Shown: positions 25,303 to 33,200 of the stretch, piece by piece | Numbering within the stretch: position 1 is the first letter of the stretch | How the letters are laid out: the number at the start of each line of letters is the position of its first letter | Assembly (NCBI GenBank): GCA_002419465.1 | Contig: DIGE01000006.1 | Location: 1-56,062, forward strand | Source of the DNA: Geobacter sp. UBA5730 | GTDB taxonomy: Bacteria > Desulfobacterota > Desulfuromonadia > Geobacterales > Pseudopelobacteraceae | Length of the DNA stretch: 56,062 nucleotides | Direction of reading: 5' to 3' | Notes under the pieces: generated by a model | The model's input: only the letters and a program-made list of their open reading frames with translations | What the model was told of the DNA's origin: nothing | The model's database searches: none | Position numbers and translations under genes: made by a program

Positions 25303-27099
25303 CTAGAATAAATCAATATTGTCGCCATACTCGGAGCCAGCGCCGCTGCTGGTCTCTTCGCGCTTCAGGGCCAGCTGCACCCCGTGGCGGGCGGCCAGCA
25401 TCTCGTGGATCAGCCGTTCACTTTCCATGGTGTAGCGCTGTTCCATATGCTGCAGGTTGGTGCGAAACTCGCTGGAGGCCGGTACCAGCTGGCGGGCCTC
25501 GCTGTAGATCTGCTCCAGGGCGGATGCCGCCCGCTCGGCCTGCTGTTTCGATTCTTCGTGGACATGGAACCCGCAGGTGGTGGCGTTGATATCCTCTGCC
25601 AGCGATTCGGCCATGGCGGCTACAGCGGCCAGCCGTTCACGCAGCAACTGGTTGGTCTGGTTCAGGGCGGCGATGATCTGGCGGGTTTCCTGTTCCATGA
25701 CCGTTACCTGGTTGTCGGTAGCGGAGCCGAAAGGGGGGCCGCCGCTCTTCAGTTGGCCGGTTGCCTCATTAATGGCCCGCAGGTTGCTGGAAACCGCCTC
25801 GGTCTGCACTACGGCATCCAGGGAGAGACGTTTGATCGCCTCGGCCAGCACCCCCAGAGCCGCACCCTGGGGTCCGGTATGGGCCGCCTTGATCTGTGCG
25901 TTCAAGGCGATCAGGTCGATCTCCGAGCCCACCGCTTCAATATCGCTGACAAAGCTTGCAATATCGCCAATGGTGCCGGTTACCTTACCCATGGCCTGGG
26001 CCAGTTTCTGATCAGAAGCGGCGCAACGCTGCAGGATGGCGGTCACCCGCTGCATATCTCCCTGCATGCTGGTCAGTAGTGAGGCGTCGGCAGAATCGTC
26101 ATTGCCCATCAGGGCCTGTTGCAGCCCCTGGCTGATCTGTGATTGCTTGGCGCCGATATCCTGCAGGCTTTCGAGAATGGCCGTCGTGGCCTGGAAGAGC
26201 TGGCTGGTGGCGTGGCGGAGCTGGGCGGTCTGCAGTTCGCAGATATCGCCGATCTCGGCCACTTGTGTGTCGCAGGCGGTTTTGTCAACGTCGTCAGGCC
26301 GTTGGCAGGCGTGCTGCTGGATCTTCTCAAGGGCCTCGAAGATATGTTCGATCTGCTGGCGGGTAATGTCATGGAACTGCATGGAGGAGACCACCGTACC
26401 GGTTTCGGCCACTACCTCCTCGGCGATAAGGCCAACCCGGTTCCCTGCATCGGAACAGGCCTGGTTCAGTTGTGCCATGGTTTCAAGGCTGGCGTTGATG
26501 CCGGTCAGAATGGTCTGGGCATCGGCATGCTGACTGGCCTCGGTGCGTCGGCTGGTTTCAAGGTTTTCAGTGATCAGCTGCATCAGGTTCTGGCGTTCTC
26601 CCATGATCCCTGAAGATTTCTGGCTGACGGTGAGCGAGAGCTTTTCGACATCCAAGGCCAGGGTGGTGAAGCCGGCCCCCAACTCGCCCAGCCGGGCGCT
26701 TTCGATTTTAGTAGAGATGGAGAGCATCCGCAGGGCTTTGTCCATCTTCTGGAAACCTTCCAGGGGTTGCACCACCTGGTCCAACTGGGACATGACCTGC
26801 TCAAGGGTATGGCAGCTGCTGTTACTCTGGGTGCGAATCCGGTTCAGGTAGGTATCTATGTCAGTAAAAAGAGTCCGCAGGCGGGTGGTGAGCTGACTGC
26901 TCTCATCGCCGGCAACCAGTTGGACCAATTCACCGGCGCTGGCGGAAATCCGGCATGAACGGAGCGAAAAGTCTTGCAGCCGTTCGCCCAGCTGTAAAAA
27001 CTGGTGCTCAGTAGTGCCAGCCAAGCGTTGCAGGAGCTCCATGATGGGGGTCAGCAGGCTGTGCCAGCGTTGCAGTTGGTCGCAGTGTGGGCTGGTCAT
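25303..27099 (-). CDS. Soluble divergent chemoreceptor-like protein
   Basis: A 598-residue, mostly helical protein with no membrane segment. Near residues 385-425 it shows EIDLIALNAQIKAAHTGPQG followed by GVLAEAIKRLS. This aligns by eye with the receptor hairpin tip ([30 protein letters not shown]) but is diverged at several CheA/CheW contact residues. Long coiled-coil stretches lie on both sides, and there are several Cys residues (for example SNSSCHTLEQ and IEHIFEALEKIQQHAC). AAAGGA lies 10 bases before ATG. It could be a cytosolic receptor, a CheA scaffold or a decoy. The function is not assigned. Confidence 0.75.
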   Translation of the reverse strand: MTSPHCDQLQRWHSLLTPIMELLQRLAGTTEHQFLQLGERLQDFSLRSCRISASAGELVQLVAGDESSQLTTRLRTLFTDIDTYLNRIRTQSNSSCHTLEQVMSQLDQVVQPLEGFQKMDKALRMLSISTKIESARLGELGAGFTTLALDVEKLSLTVSQKSSGIMGERQNLMQLITENLETSRRTEASQHADAQTILTGINASLETMAQLNQACSDAGNRVGLIAEEVVAETGTVVSSMQFHDITRQQIEHIFEALEKIQQHACQRPDDVDKTACDTQVAEIGDICELQTAQLRHATSQLFQATTAILESLQDIGAKQSQISQGLQQALMGNDDSADASLLTSMQGDMQRVTAILQRCAASDQKLAQAMGKVTGTIGDIASFVSDIEAVGSEIDLIALNAQIKAAHTGPQGAALGVLAEAIKRLSLDAVVQTEAVSSNLRAINEATGQLKSGGPPFGSATDNQVTVMEQETRQIIAALNQTNQLLRERLAAVAAMAESLAEDINATTCGFHVHEESKQQAERAASALEQIYSEARQLVPASSEFRTNLQHMEQRYTMESERLIHEMLAARHGVQLALKREETSSGAGSEYGDNIDLF

Positions 27100-27129
27100 G
27101 GGGATGTGCTTCCTTTCATGGCCGTTGGG

Positions 27130-27528
27130 CTACTGAATCAGCCCCAGGCTGCGTAGTTCACCGAACAGTTTGGTCTTGATGATCGGCTTGACCAGATAGG
27201 CGGTGGCGCCACCCTGGTAATAGGTGTCGAAGACGGTCTTGGCGTCATCCAGGGCGGTGGTCATGACGATCTTGGCCTCGAGTTTGGAGGGGACCCCCAT
27301 TTCCCTTTCCAAGGCCCGAATCTGGCATAGCGCCTCGCGTCCGTCCATTTTGGGCATCATGATGTCCAGACAGATCAGGTCATAGGGCTTTTTAGCCTGA
27401 TGGGACAGCTTGAAGGAGGCCACGGCCTCTTCGCCGTCCACGGCGACATCACACTCGAAATGGGGGCTCAAAAGCTCACTCAGCACCCGTCGGGAAATAA
27501 AGTCATCCTCAGCAATCAAACATTTCAC
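27130..27528 (-). CDS. Single-domain response regulator
   Basis: A 132-residue receiver starting at GTG 27528 (VKCLIAEDD), with AAGGAG 9 bases upstream. An open frame runs back to 27711, but its extra residues overlap the cytochrome gene and look non-coding. The acidic pair is in AEDD, the phospho-acceptor Asp is in LICLDIMMPKMDG, and the Lys is in YLVKPI. The region EMGVPSKLEAKIVMTTALDDAKTV shows a small insertion common in Geobacter-type receivers. It is the first signalling gene of the cluster and lies 46 bp after the P460 gene. Confidence 0.88.
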   Translation of the reverse strand: MKCLIAEDDFISRRVLSELLSPHFECDVAVDGEEAVASFKLSHQAKKPYDLICLDIMMPKMDGREALCQIRALEREMGVPSKLEAKIVMTTALDDAKTVFDTYYQGGATAYLVKPIIKTKLFGELRSLGLIQ

Positions 27529-27574
27529 CGTTTCAGTCTCCTTACAAAAGACAGCATTGCTGCTGTCGTAGCGT

Positions 27575-28042
27575 TTACTTGAAATCCTGGATGCCTGAGA
27601 ACACATAATCACGGCTAGCCACCTCTTTCTGGTGGCAACTAAAGCAGTTTTGCACCGTATCCAGGCCGCTGGATCTGCCCTGCGCAGTGTAGCCTGCATA
27701 CAGCCAGCCACCGGTGGCCTGCTGGCGTTTGTCCTTCTGCATCAGCACCACCATGTTTTTGGAGCCATCCACGGCAGGGTTGTCAGCCTTGATAGTGAAA
27801 TGTTCTACAATGATCCGGCTGCCTTCCGGGAACCGGTTGCCGGCCCGATAGCCCTGCATGGCCTTTGGATCGGCGTAGATATAGTGGATGCCGTAGAAAA
27901 GGGATTTTTTGTCAGTGACTACCTTGCGGACGCTCTTTTTCCAGCCGCTGTAGCCCTTGGGCAGCGGTGATTGGGAGGCGGCCTGCGTTGGTCCGGCAAG
28001 TGAGATGATCAGGCAAGATAGCGTAAGTACGGTTTTTATCAT
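27575..28042 (-). CDS. Cytochrome P460-family protein, periplasmic
   Basis: A 155-residue exported protein. Residues 1-21 form a signal peptide ending in PTQA. The body matches the P460 fold pattern (YADPKAMQGYRAG, FPEGSRIIVEHF, GGWLYAGY). A single haem c site, CFSCH, has Cys133, Cys136 and His137. In the family the haem is attached to protein by CxxCH plus a Lys cross-link in true P460; many homologues are simple mono-haem cytochromes of unknown role. AAGGAG lies 11 bases before the ATG. It is the first gene of the minus-strand run that continues into the chemosensory genes. Confidence 0.85.
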   Translation of the reverse strand: MIKTVLTLSCLIISLAGPTQAASQSPLPKGYSGWKKSVRKVVTDKKSLFYGIHYIYADPKAMQGYRAGNRFPEGSRIIVEHFTIKADNPAVDGSKNMVVLMQKDKRQQATGGWLYAGYTAQGRSSGLDTVQNCFSCHQKEVASRDYVFSGIQDFK

Positions 28043-28183
28043 TGAAGACGATACTCCTTTTTTGGGGGGGTGTGTAGCGCGGCATTGTCGCAGAAGCGGC
28101 GCATCGTCACGTGATTATGCGAGTGAATTACTTTTGTAACACGAAAATTTTAGTTGTCCAGAAAAAGGAGATATGAATACATC

Positions 28184-28231
28184 ATGAATCCTCCGGCTGT
28201 TGACCTGTGGCACGGTATGGTTTATAGCTGA
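28184..28231 (+). other. Possible 15-residue leader ORF before the dCMP deaminase gene
   Basis: AAGGAG (28165-28170) precedes a 4-codon ORF (28173-28187), whose stop overlaps the ATG (TCATGA) of a 15-codon ORF reading MNPPAVDLWHGMVYS. The latter ends 33 bp before the deaminase start. The ribosome site is better than the one before the deaminase gene itself. Regulation by translation of this leader is conjecture. Confidence 0.25.
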
Positions 28232-28264
28232 GCGTATTCATGTGACTTTATTGCCGGGGGCTTT

Positions 28265-28735
28265 ATGCCACGTCCTTCCTGGGACCAGTATTTCATTGAT
28301 ATCACCCATCTGGTGGCCACCCGCTCCACCTGTCTGCGTCGTCAGGTGGGGGCGCTGCTGGTCAAGGATCGCAATATCCTGGCCACCGGTTACAATGGCA
28401 CGCCTTCCGGCATCAGCCACTGTGAGGATGTGGGGTGTCTGCGGGATCGGCTCAAGGTGCCCTCCGGCGAGCGTCACGAGTTGTGCCGGGGGTTGCACGC
28501 CGAGCAGAACGCCATCATCCAGGCTGCCCGCCACGGGGTGAACATCGATGGCGCCACCCTGTACTGTACCACCATGCCCTGTATCATCTGCACCAAGATG
28601 CTGATCAATGCCGGTATCCAGCGGGTGGTGTTCGAGGAGGGCTATGCCGACGAGCTGGCCCGGGAAATGGTGGCCGAGGCTGACATCAAGGTGGTGCAGT
28701 TTCAGCGTCAGACCCCCAGGGGAGCCCAGCCATGA
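28265..28735 (+). CDS. Deoxycytidylate (dCMP) deaminase
   Basis: It converts dCMP to dUMP, feeding dTMP synthesis. The 156-residue zinc deaminase has His78-Ala-Glu80 (catalytic) and Pro105-Cys106-x2-Cys109 (zinc). It also has the dCMP-deaminase-specific GYNGTPSG loop near residues 42-49. Its length is normal for the ComEB/dCMP deaminase group. A GGGGG stretch lies just before the ATG. It overlaps nrdR by 4 bases, which pairs a nucleotide-pool enzyme with the regulator of ribonucleotide reductase. A tRNA or cytidine deaminase function is less likely because of the insert between the two zinc motifs. Confidence 0.92.
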   Translation: MPRPSWDQYFIDITHLVATRSTCLRRQVGALLVKDRNILATGYNGTPSGISHCEDVGCLRDRLKVPSGERHELCRGLHAEQNAIIQAARHGVNIDGATLYCTTMPCIICTKMLINAGIQRVVFEEGYADELAREMVAEADIKVVQFQRQTPRGAQP

Positions 28736-29184
28736 AATGTCCTTTCTGTGGTAACCCCGATAGCAAGGTGGTGGATTCCCGGCCTGATAAAGGCGGGGCA
28801 GCTATCAGGCGACGGCGTGAGTGCGAGAGTTGCGCCAAGCGTTTTACCACCCATGAGCGGATTGAGGAGATGCTGCCGCTGATCTGCAAGAAAGATGGCC
28901 GGCGGGAGCCTTTCGACCGGCTGAAGGTGGTGTCGGGTATCAAGAAGGCCTGCGAAAAACGTCCGGTTTCCATTGAGGAGATCGAGCGGATGGCCGACCG
29001 TCTGGAGGCGCGACTGCAGGAAAGCAGTGAACGGGAAATTCCGGCCTCGCAGGTGGGCGAATGGATCATGAAAGAGCTGCACGATACCGATGAGGTGGCC
29101 TATGTGCGTTTTGCCTCGGTGTATCGCTCGTTCAAGGATATCAGCGAGTTTATGGACGAGTTGCAGGAACTGTTAAAGAAGTAA
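28732..29184 (+). CDS. nrdR: Transcriptional repressor NrdR
   Basis: NrdR represses ribonucleotide reductase genes in response to ATP/dATP. The 150-residue protein has the N-terminal zinc ribbon (CPFCG at 3-7 and CESCAKRFTT at 31-40). Between the two lies the conserved DSRPDKGGAAIRRRRE stretch. The ATP-cone domain begins near residue 48 (ICKKDGRREPFDR). Length and motifs are those of a complete NrdR. It overlaps the deaminase gene by 4 bases and is followed by ribD after 21 bp. The binding sites (NrdR boxes) would be at nrd promoters outside this window. Confidence 0.97.
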   Translation: MKCPFCGNPDSKVVDSRPDKGGAAIRRRRECESCAKRFTTHERIEEMLPLICKKDGRREPFDRLKVVSGIKKACEKRPVSIEEIERMADRLEARLQESSEREIPASQVGEWIMKELHDTDEVAYVRFASVYRSFKDISEFMDELQELLKK

Positions 29185-29205
29185 AAGCCGGGGAAAGGGT
29201 TTCTG

Positions 29206-30309
29206 ATGAACAAGAACGACAGCAGATATATGCGGCGTGCCTTGACCCTGGCCCGTAAAGGGGTGGGGCGCACTGCACCGAACCCGGCGGTTGGTTGTGT
29301 GATTGTCCGAGATGGTCAGGTCGTGGGTGAGGGGTGGCACAAAAAAGCCGGCACTCCCCACGCCGAGATTCATGCCTTACACCAGGCCGGTGCCCTGGCT
29401 CGCAGCGCCGATGTCTATGTCACCCTGGAACCCTGCAGTCATCACGGTAAGACCCCACCCTGCAGCGAGGCCCTGATCAAGGCCGGGGTGCGGCGGGTGG
29501 TGACGGGCATGATTGATCCCTTTGATCAGGTGAGCGGCAAGGGGATTGAGCAGTTGCGGGGGGCTGGTATCCTGGTGGAGGTCGGCTTGCTGGAGGCTGC
29601 CTGCCGTGAACTGAACAAGGGGTTTGTCAAGTATGTCACCAGCGGCTTGCCCCATGTTATTTACAAGTCGGCCATGACCCTGGATGGCAATATTGCCACC
29701 GTGACCGGCAATTCCCGCTGGGTGAGCGGCGAGGAGTCCCGCAGGTATGTCCACCGGCTGCGGGACACCTGCGATGCGGTCATGGTGGGGGTGGATACCA
29801 TTCTGGCGGACAATCCGCAACTGACGGTGCGGCATGTGCGGGGCCGTTCGCCCCTGCGGGTGATTGTGGATACTCGTCTGCGGACACCGGAAAGTGTCAG
29901 CGTGCTGACCGGTCCCTTGGCCAAAAAGACCATTATCGCCACCTGCGAGGCCGACCCCAAGGTGCACCGCCGCTATCAGGCGCAGGGGGCTACGGTGATG
30001 GTCTGCGAGGAGTTTGACGGCCGGGTCTTCATGGCTGACCTGCTGCAAAAACTTGGTCGTTTCGGGGTGCAGACCATCCTGTTGGAGGGTGGCAGTCGTC
30101 TGGCAGGTAATATGCTGAAAAATAGCCTGATCGATGAATTTGTTTTTTTCTATGCCCCGAAGCTGGTAGGGAACGGGTTTGCCCCTTTTACCCTGTCCGG
30201 TATCGAGACCATGGATGCTGCGATCCGGGTCGTGATTGACCGGGTGGGGATGAGCGGCAGTGATATTGTGGTACACTCCCGGCCGGAGGCGCCATGTTCA
30301 CCGGCCTGA
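29206..30309 (+). CDS. ribD: Bifunctional riboflavin biosynthesis deaminase/reductase RibD
   Basis: It performs the second and third steps from GTP to riboflavin. The 367-residue protein has an N-terminal zinc deaminase domain (His52-Ala-Glu54; Cys77 in EPCSHHGKTPPC and Cys86). The C-terminal reductase domain (from about 148) shows KSAMTLDGNIAT, SGEESRRYVHRLR, DAVMVGVDTILADNP and the late LLEGGSRLAGN. It is complete in length. It overlaps ribE by 16 bases, so the rib genes are translationally coupled. A GGGAAAGGG ribosome-site region lies before the ATG. Confidence 0.96.
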   Translation: MNKNDSRYMRRALTLARKGVGRTAPNPAVGCVIVRDGQVVGEGWHKKAGTPHAEIHALHQAGALARSADVYVTLEPCSHHGKTPPCSEALIKAGVRRVVTGMIDPFDQVSGKGIEQLRGAGILVEVGLLEAACRELNKGFVKYVTSGLPHVIYKSAMTLDGNIATVTGNSRWVSGEESRRYVHRLRDTCDAVMVGVDTILADNPQLTVRHVRGRSPLRVIVDTRLRTPESVSVLTGPLAKKTIIATCEADPKVHRRYQAQGATVMVCEEFDGRVFMADLLQKLGRFGVQTILLEGGSRLAGNMLKNSLIDEFVFFYAPKLVGNGFAPFTLSGIETMDAAIRVVIDRVGMSGSDIVVHSRPEAPCSPA

Positions 30310-30935
30310 TTGAGTGTGCCGGGAGTCTGGTCAGTCTGCGTCGGGGTGGCGAGAGTGCCGTGCTGGAGGTGGCTGCACCGCTGCCTGCCGCCGAGGTGAA
30401 AACTGGTGATTCGATTGCGGTGAACGGTGTCTGTCTGACGGTGATCAGTATGGCGGCAGGGCGGTTCAGTTTTGATGTCTCTCCTGAAACCGTTGATCGC
30501 AGCAGCTTCAGTTTGCTGGCCACGGGTGCGCCGGTTAACCTGGAGCGGGCGCTACGGATGGGGGGACGGTTGGACGGGCATCTGGTGACCGGCCATGTGG
30601 ACTGTCTGGCGCGACTTGACAGCAGCAGCCGGCGGGGTAATGCCACCCTGCTCAGCTTCAGGCTGCCGTCGGAGTATGCCCGGCTGCTGGTGGAAAAAGG
30701 CTCGGTGGCCATCGATGGCATCAGTTTGACGGTCAACGAGGTGGGGACGGAACACTTTTCCGTGGCCATTATTCCCCATACCCTGGCCAAAACCACCCTG
30801 GCGGGGCTGAAGGTGGGGGACTCGGTCAATATTGAGACCGACCTCATCGGCAAGTATGTGGCGCGCCTGCTGGCTCCCCATGCCGGCAGCAGCGGCCTGA
30901 CCATGGAAAAATTGTTGCAGAACGGGTTTATCTGA
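30294..30935 (+). CDS. ribE: Riboflavin synthase, alpha subunit
   Basis: It dismutates two lumazine molecules to riboflavin. The 213-residue protein shows the two-fold repeat of the family: MFTGLIECAGSL with the matching TGHVDCLARL half-repeat near residue 97. Each half has a GDSIAVNGVCLTV / GSVAIDGISLTV strand. The C-terminal helix (LIGKYVARLL) is present. It is complete. The usual lumazine synthase gene, ribH, which supplies its substrate, is not in this window. Confidence 0.96.
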   Translation: MFTGLIECAGSLVSLRRGGESAVLEVAAPLPAAEVKTGDSIAVNGVCLTVISMAAGRFSFDVSPETVDRSSFSLLATGAPVNLERALRMGGRLDGHLVTGHVDCLARLDSSSRRGNATLLSFRLPSEYARLLVEKGSVAIDGISLTVNEVGTEHFSVAIIPHTLAKTTLAGLKVGDSVNIETDLIGKYVARLLAPHAGSSGLTMEKLLQNGFI

Positions 30936-30952
30936 GAGAGGAATGACCAGCG

Positions 30953-32158
30953 ATGAGCGTTTGTACGATTGAAGAGGCATTGGAGGATATCCGCCAGGGC
31001 AAGATGGTGATCCTGGTGGATGACGAGGATCGTGAGAATGAAGGGGATCTGACCATGGCGGCTGAACTGGCCACCCCCGAGGCGATCAACTTTATGGCCA
31101 GATACGGCCGGGGGCTGATCTGTCTGACCCTGACTGCAGAAAAATGCGATGCATTAGGTCTGAAGCCGATGGTGCGTGACAATACCTCTCCGTTTGAGAC
31201 CGCCTTCACGGTTTCCATTGAGGCAAAGCAGGGGGTTACCACCGGTATCTCTGCCGCTGACCGGGCTCACACCATTCTGACGGCGGTAGCCCCGCAGGCA
31301 ACGGCCGCCGACCTGGTGAGCCCTGGACACATCTTTCCCCTGCGGGCCAAGCCTGGCGGGGTACTGGTGCGCACCGGTCAAACCGAGGGTTCTGTGGACC
31401 TGGCTCGTTTGGCAGGGTTGAAACCAGCCGGTGTGATCTGTGAGATCATGAACGATGACGGCAGCATGTCGCGCATGCCGGAGCTGAAAAAATTTGCCAG
31501 GCAGCATGGTCTCAAGATTTGTACCGTTGCCGATCTGGTGGCCTATCGCTTGCAACATGAGCAGCTGGTGCGTACGGTGGCCGAGGCCAAATTGCCCTCC
31601 CGCTACGGTGGTGACTGGCGGGTGGTGGCCTTTGAAAATGATGTGGACAAGCTGGACCATCTGGCCTTGGTCAAGGGAGATATCAGCGGTGATGCTCCTG
31701 TGCTGGTGCGGGTGCACTCCGAGTGTCTGACCGGTGATGTGATGGGTTCGTTGCGTTGCGACTGCGGCGAGCAGTTGCATAAGGCCATGGAGGCTATTGA
31801 TTGCGAAGGTCGCGGGGTGATCCTGTATATGCGTCAGGAAGGCCGCGGCATCGGTTTGATCAATAAATTGAAGGCCTATGAGCTACAGGACCAAGGGATG
31901 GACACAGTGGAGGCCAATCAATATCTGGGGTTCAAGGCCGATATGCGGGATTACGGAGTCGGGGCCCAGATTCTGGTGTCCCTGGGGCTTAAAAAAATCA
32001 GGCTGCTGACGAATAACCCGCGCAAGATGGTGGGATTACAGGGGTATGGTATCCAGATTGTGGACCGGGTACCGATTGAGGCCAACCCAACCTGTTCAAA
32101 CCGTGGTTATCTCAAGGCCAAGCGAGAGAAGCTGGGCCACCTGCTGGAAAAGGTCTGA
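30953..32158 (+). CDS. ribBA: Bifunctional DHBP synthase / GTP cyclohydrolase II (RibBA)
   Basis: The 401-residue fusion makes both starting materials of riboflavin. The N-terminal DHBP synthase half (1-200) has DDEDRENEGDL (acidic metal site) and HIFPLRA. The C-terminal GTP cyclohydrolase II half (from about 205) has the zinc cysteines in HSECLTGDVMGSLRCDCG (Cys258, Cys269, Cys271), then YMRQEGRGIGL and LTNNPRKM. Both sets of motifs look intact. It is 18 bp after ribE. Its stop overlaps the next start by one base (TGATG). Confidence 0.96.
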   Translation: MSVCTIEEALEDIRQGKMVILVDDEDRENEGDLTMAAELATPEAINFMARYGRGLICLTLTAEKCDALGLKPMVRDNTSPFETAFTVSIEAKQGVTTGISAADRAHTILTAVAPQATAADLVSPGHIFPLRAKPGGVLVRTGQTEGSVDLARLAGLKPAGVICEIMNDDGSMSRMPELKKFARQHGLKICTVADLVAYRLQHEQLVRTVAEAKLPSRYGGDWRVVAFENDVDKLDHLALVKGDISGDAPVLVRVHSECLTGDVMGSLRCDCGEQLHKAMEAIDCEGRGVILYMRQEGRGIGLINKLKAYELQDQGMDTVEANQYLGFKADMRDYGVGAQILVSLGLKKIRLLTNNPRKMVGLQGYGIQIVDRVPIEANPTCSNRGYLKAKREKLGHLLEKV

Positions 32159-32700
32159 TGAGGGTCCTGCTGCATATCTGTTGTGGGCCCTGCGCCCTGT
32201 ATCCCCTTGGTACGTTGCGCAGCGAGGGGCTGGAGGTGACCGGGTGGTTTTTCAACCACAACATCCACCCCTATCAGGAGTATCAGCGCCGTCGTGATGC
32301 TGTCCGGCAGATGGCCGAACAGGAGGGGGTGGAACTGCTGGAGCGGGATGAATACCTGCTGGAGGAGTTTCTGGCCCATGTGGCGGCGGACCCGGCAAAA
32401 CGTTGTAGTTACTGTTACGGCTCCCGGCTGGATGCGGTAGCCGCAGCCGCCAGGCAGCAAGGGTTTGATGCCTTTAGCTCGTCCTTGTTCTACAGCCGTT
32501 ATCAAAATCATGGCCTGCTGCGGCAGCAGGCAGAAAAGGCTGCGGAACGGCATGGTGTGACGTTTGTCTATCGTGATTTCAGGTCAGGTTGGCAGGAGGG
32601 AATCCGGCGTTCGAAGGAGCTGGGTTTGTATCGTCAACAGTACTGTGGCTGCATTTACAGCGAAAAAGAGCGGTATCACCCGGTTAATGGGCGCAGCTAA
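32158..32700 (+). CDS. queH: Epoxyqueuosine reductase QueH
   Basis: QueH performs the last step of queuosine formation in tRNA, reducing epoxyqueuosine by a route unrelated to QueG. The 180-residue protein shows the QueH (formerly DUF208) pattern: HICCGPCALY (Cys8, Cys9, Cys12), KRCSYCYGSRL near 80-90, and the C-terminal QYCGCIYSEKERY. These cysteines hold an Fe-S cluster and a second metal in characterised members. Its start overlaps the ribBA stop by one base, so it belongs to the rib transcript. A strong terminator follows. Confidence 0.9.
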   Translation: MRVLLHICCGPCALYPLGTLRSEGLEVTGWFFNHNIHPYQEYQRRRDAVRQMAEQEGVELLERDEYLLEEFLAHVAADPAKRCSYCYGSRLDAVAAAARQQGFDAFSSSLFYSRYQNHGLLRQQAEKAAERHGVTFVYRDFRSGWQEGIRRSKELGLYRQQYCGCIYSEKERYHPVNGRS

Positions 32701-32720
32701 CGATGGTTGTGTAAGGTTAT

Positions 32721-32759
32721 ATCAGAAAAGGCCCGGACATTGACCGGGCCTTTTCTGAT
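32721..32759. terminator. Bidirectional terminator between queH and the ferredoxin gene
   Basis: The 16-base arms ATCAGAAAAGGCCCGG (32721-32736) and its exact complement (32744-32759) enclose a 7-base loop. The A/T flanks give a T tract in either direction. It serves the convergent queH (plus) and ferredoxin (minus) genes. Confidence 0.9.
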
Positions 32760-32783
32760 TAAAACGGGTTTTGGTGCTGCTGA

Positions 32784-32951
32784 CTAGGCGTGGATTGCGT
32801 TTACCGGGCAGGTATCGACACAGGCGCCGCAGTCGATGCAGGTGTCGGCGTCGATCACGCGCTTGCTGCCTTGCTCGCTGATTGCGTTTACCGGACAGGA
32901 ATCTTCACAGGCGCCGCAGTTGGTGCAATCGTCGGTAATGGTATGGGACAT
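32784..32951 (-). CDS. Small 2[4Fe-4S] ferredoxin
   Basis: A 55-residue clostridial-type ferredoxin. Two cluster motifs are visible: CTNCGACEDSCP (residues 9-20) and CIDCGACVDTCP (38-49). Each is a CxxCxxCxxxCP set. The two halves are near-repeats (both end PVNAI), as usual for this fold. AAGGAG lies 9 bases before ATG 32951, and TAG is at 32784-32786. It is an electron carrier in the cytoplasm; the partner is not evident. It is convergent with queH and divergent from ackA. Confidence 0.93.
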   Translation of the reverse strand: MSHTITDDCTNCGACEDSCPVNAISEQGSKRVIDADTCIDCGACVDTCPVNAIHA

Positions 32952-33037
32952 GATGAGTAACTCCTTTTGTATGGTTTTGTGCCTTCATCAGGACGGCGAT
33001 GGATACCTATCACAGGCCAGCTGAAATGTCCAGTAAA

Positions 33038-33066
33038 AGTGTATGCTGAAAAGTGAATGTCTTCAA
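33038..33066 (-). promoter_or_regulatory. Candidate sigma-70 promoter for the ferredoxin gene
   Basis: Read on the minus strand, TTGAAG (33061-33066) and TACACT (33038-33043) are 17 bp apart and about 87 bp before the ATG. Each box has four of six consensus bases. On the plus strand, TTGAAC at 33076-33081 with TATATC at 33100-33105 is an even weaker candidate for ackA. Confidence 0.35.
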
Positions 33067-33200
33067 TGAAAAAGGTTGAACTCTCAGGCGGCCCCATGAT
33101 ATATCAAATGCGGTTTTATTCTAGCACAAACAGTTTATTACCGCTAACGTTTTTTTATTGATAGTAACGATCTAATCGCTGTTGATTCTGGAGGCATGAG

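Noticed and set aside
27529..27711. Extended N-terminus of the response regulator up to 27711
   Set aside because: It overlaps the cytochrome gene and encodes no receiver sequence. GTG 27528 has a strong ribosome site and matches the domain start.
28207..28222. TGGCACGGTATGGTT as a sigma-54 promoter before the dCMP deaminase gene
   Set aside because: The -24 part fits but the -12 part lacks the required GC, so it is not supported.
28043..28264. FMN riboswitch ahead of the rib genes
   Set aside because: The conserved RFN element sequence blocks are not present in this gap or before ribD.
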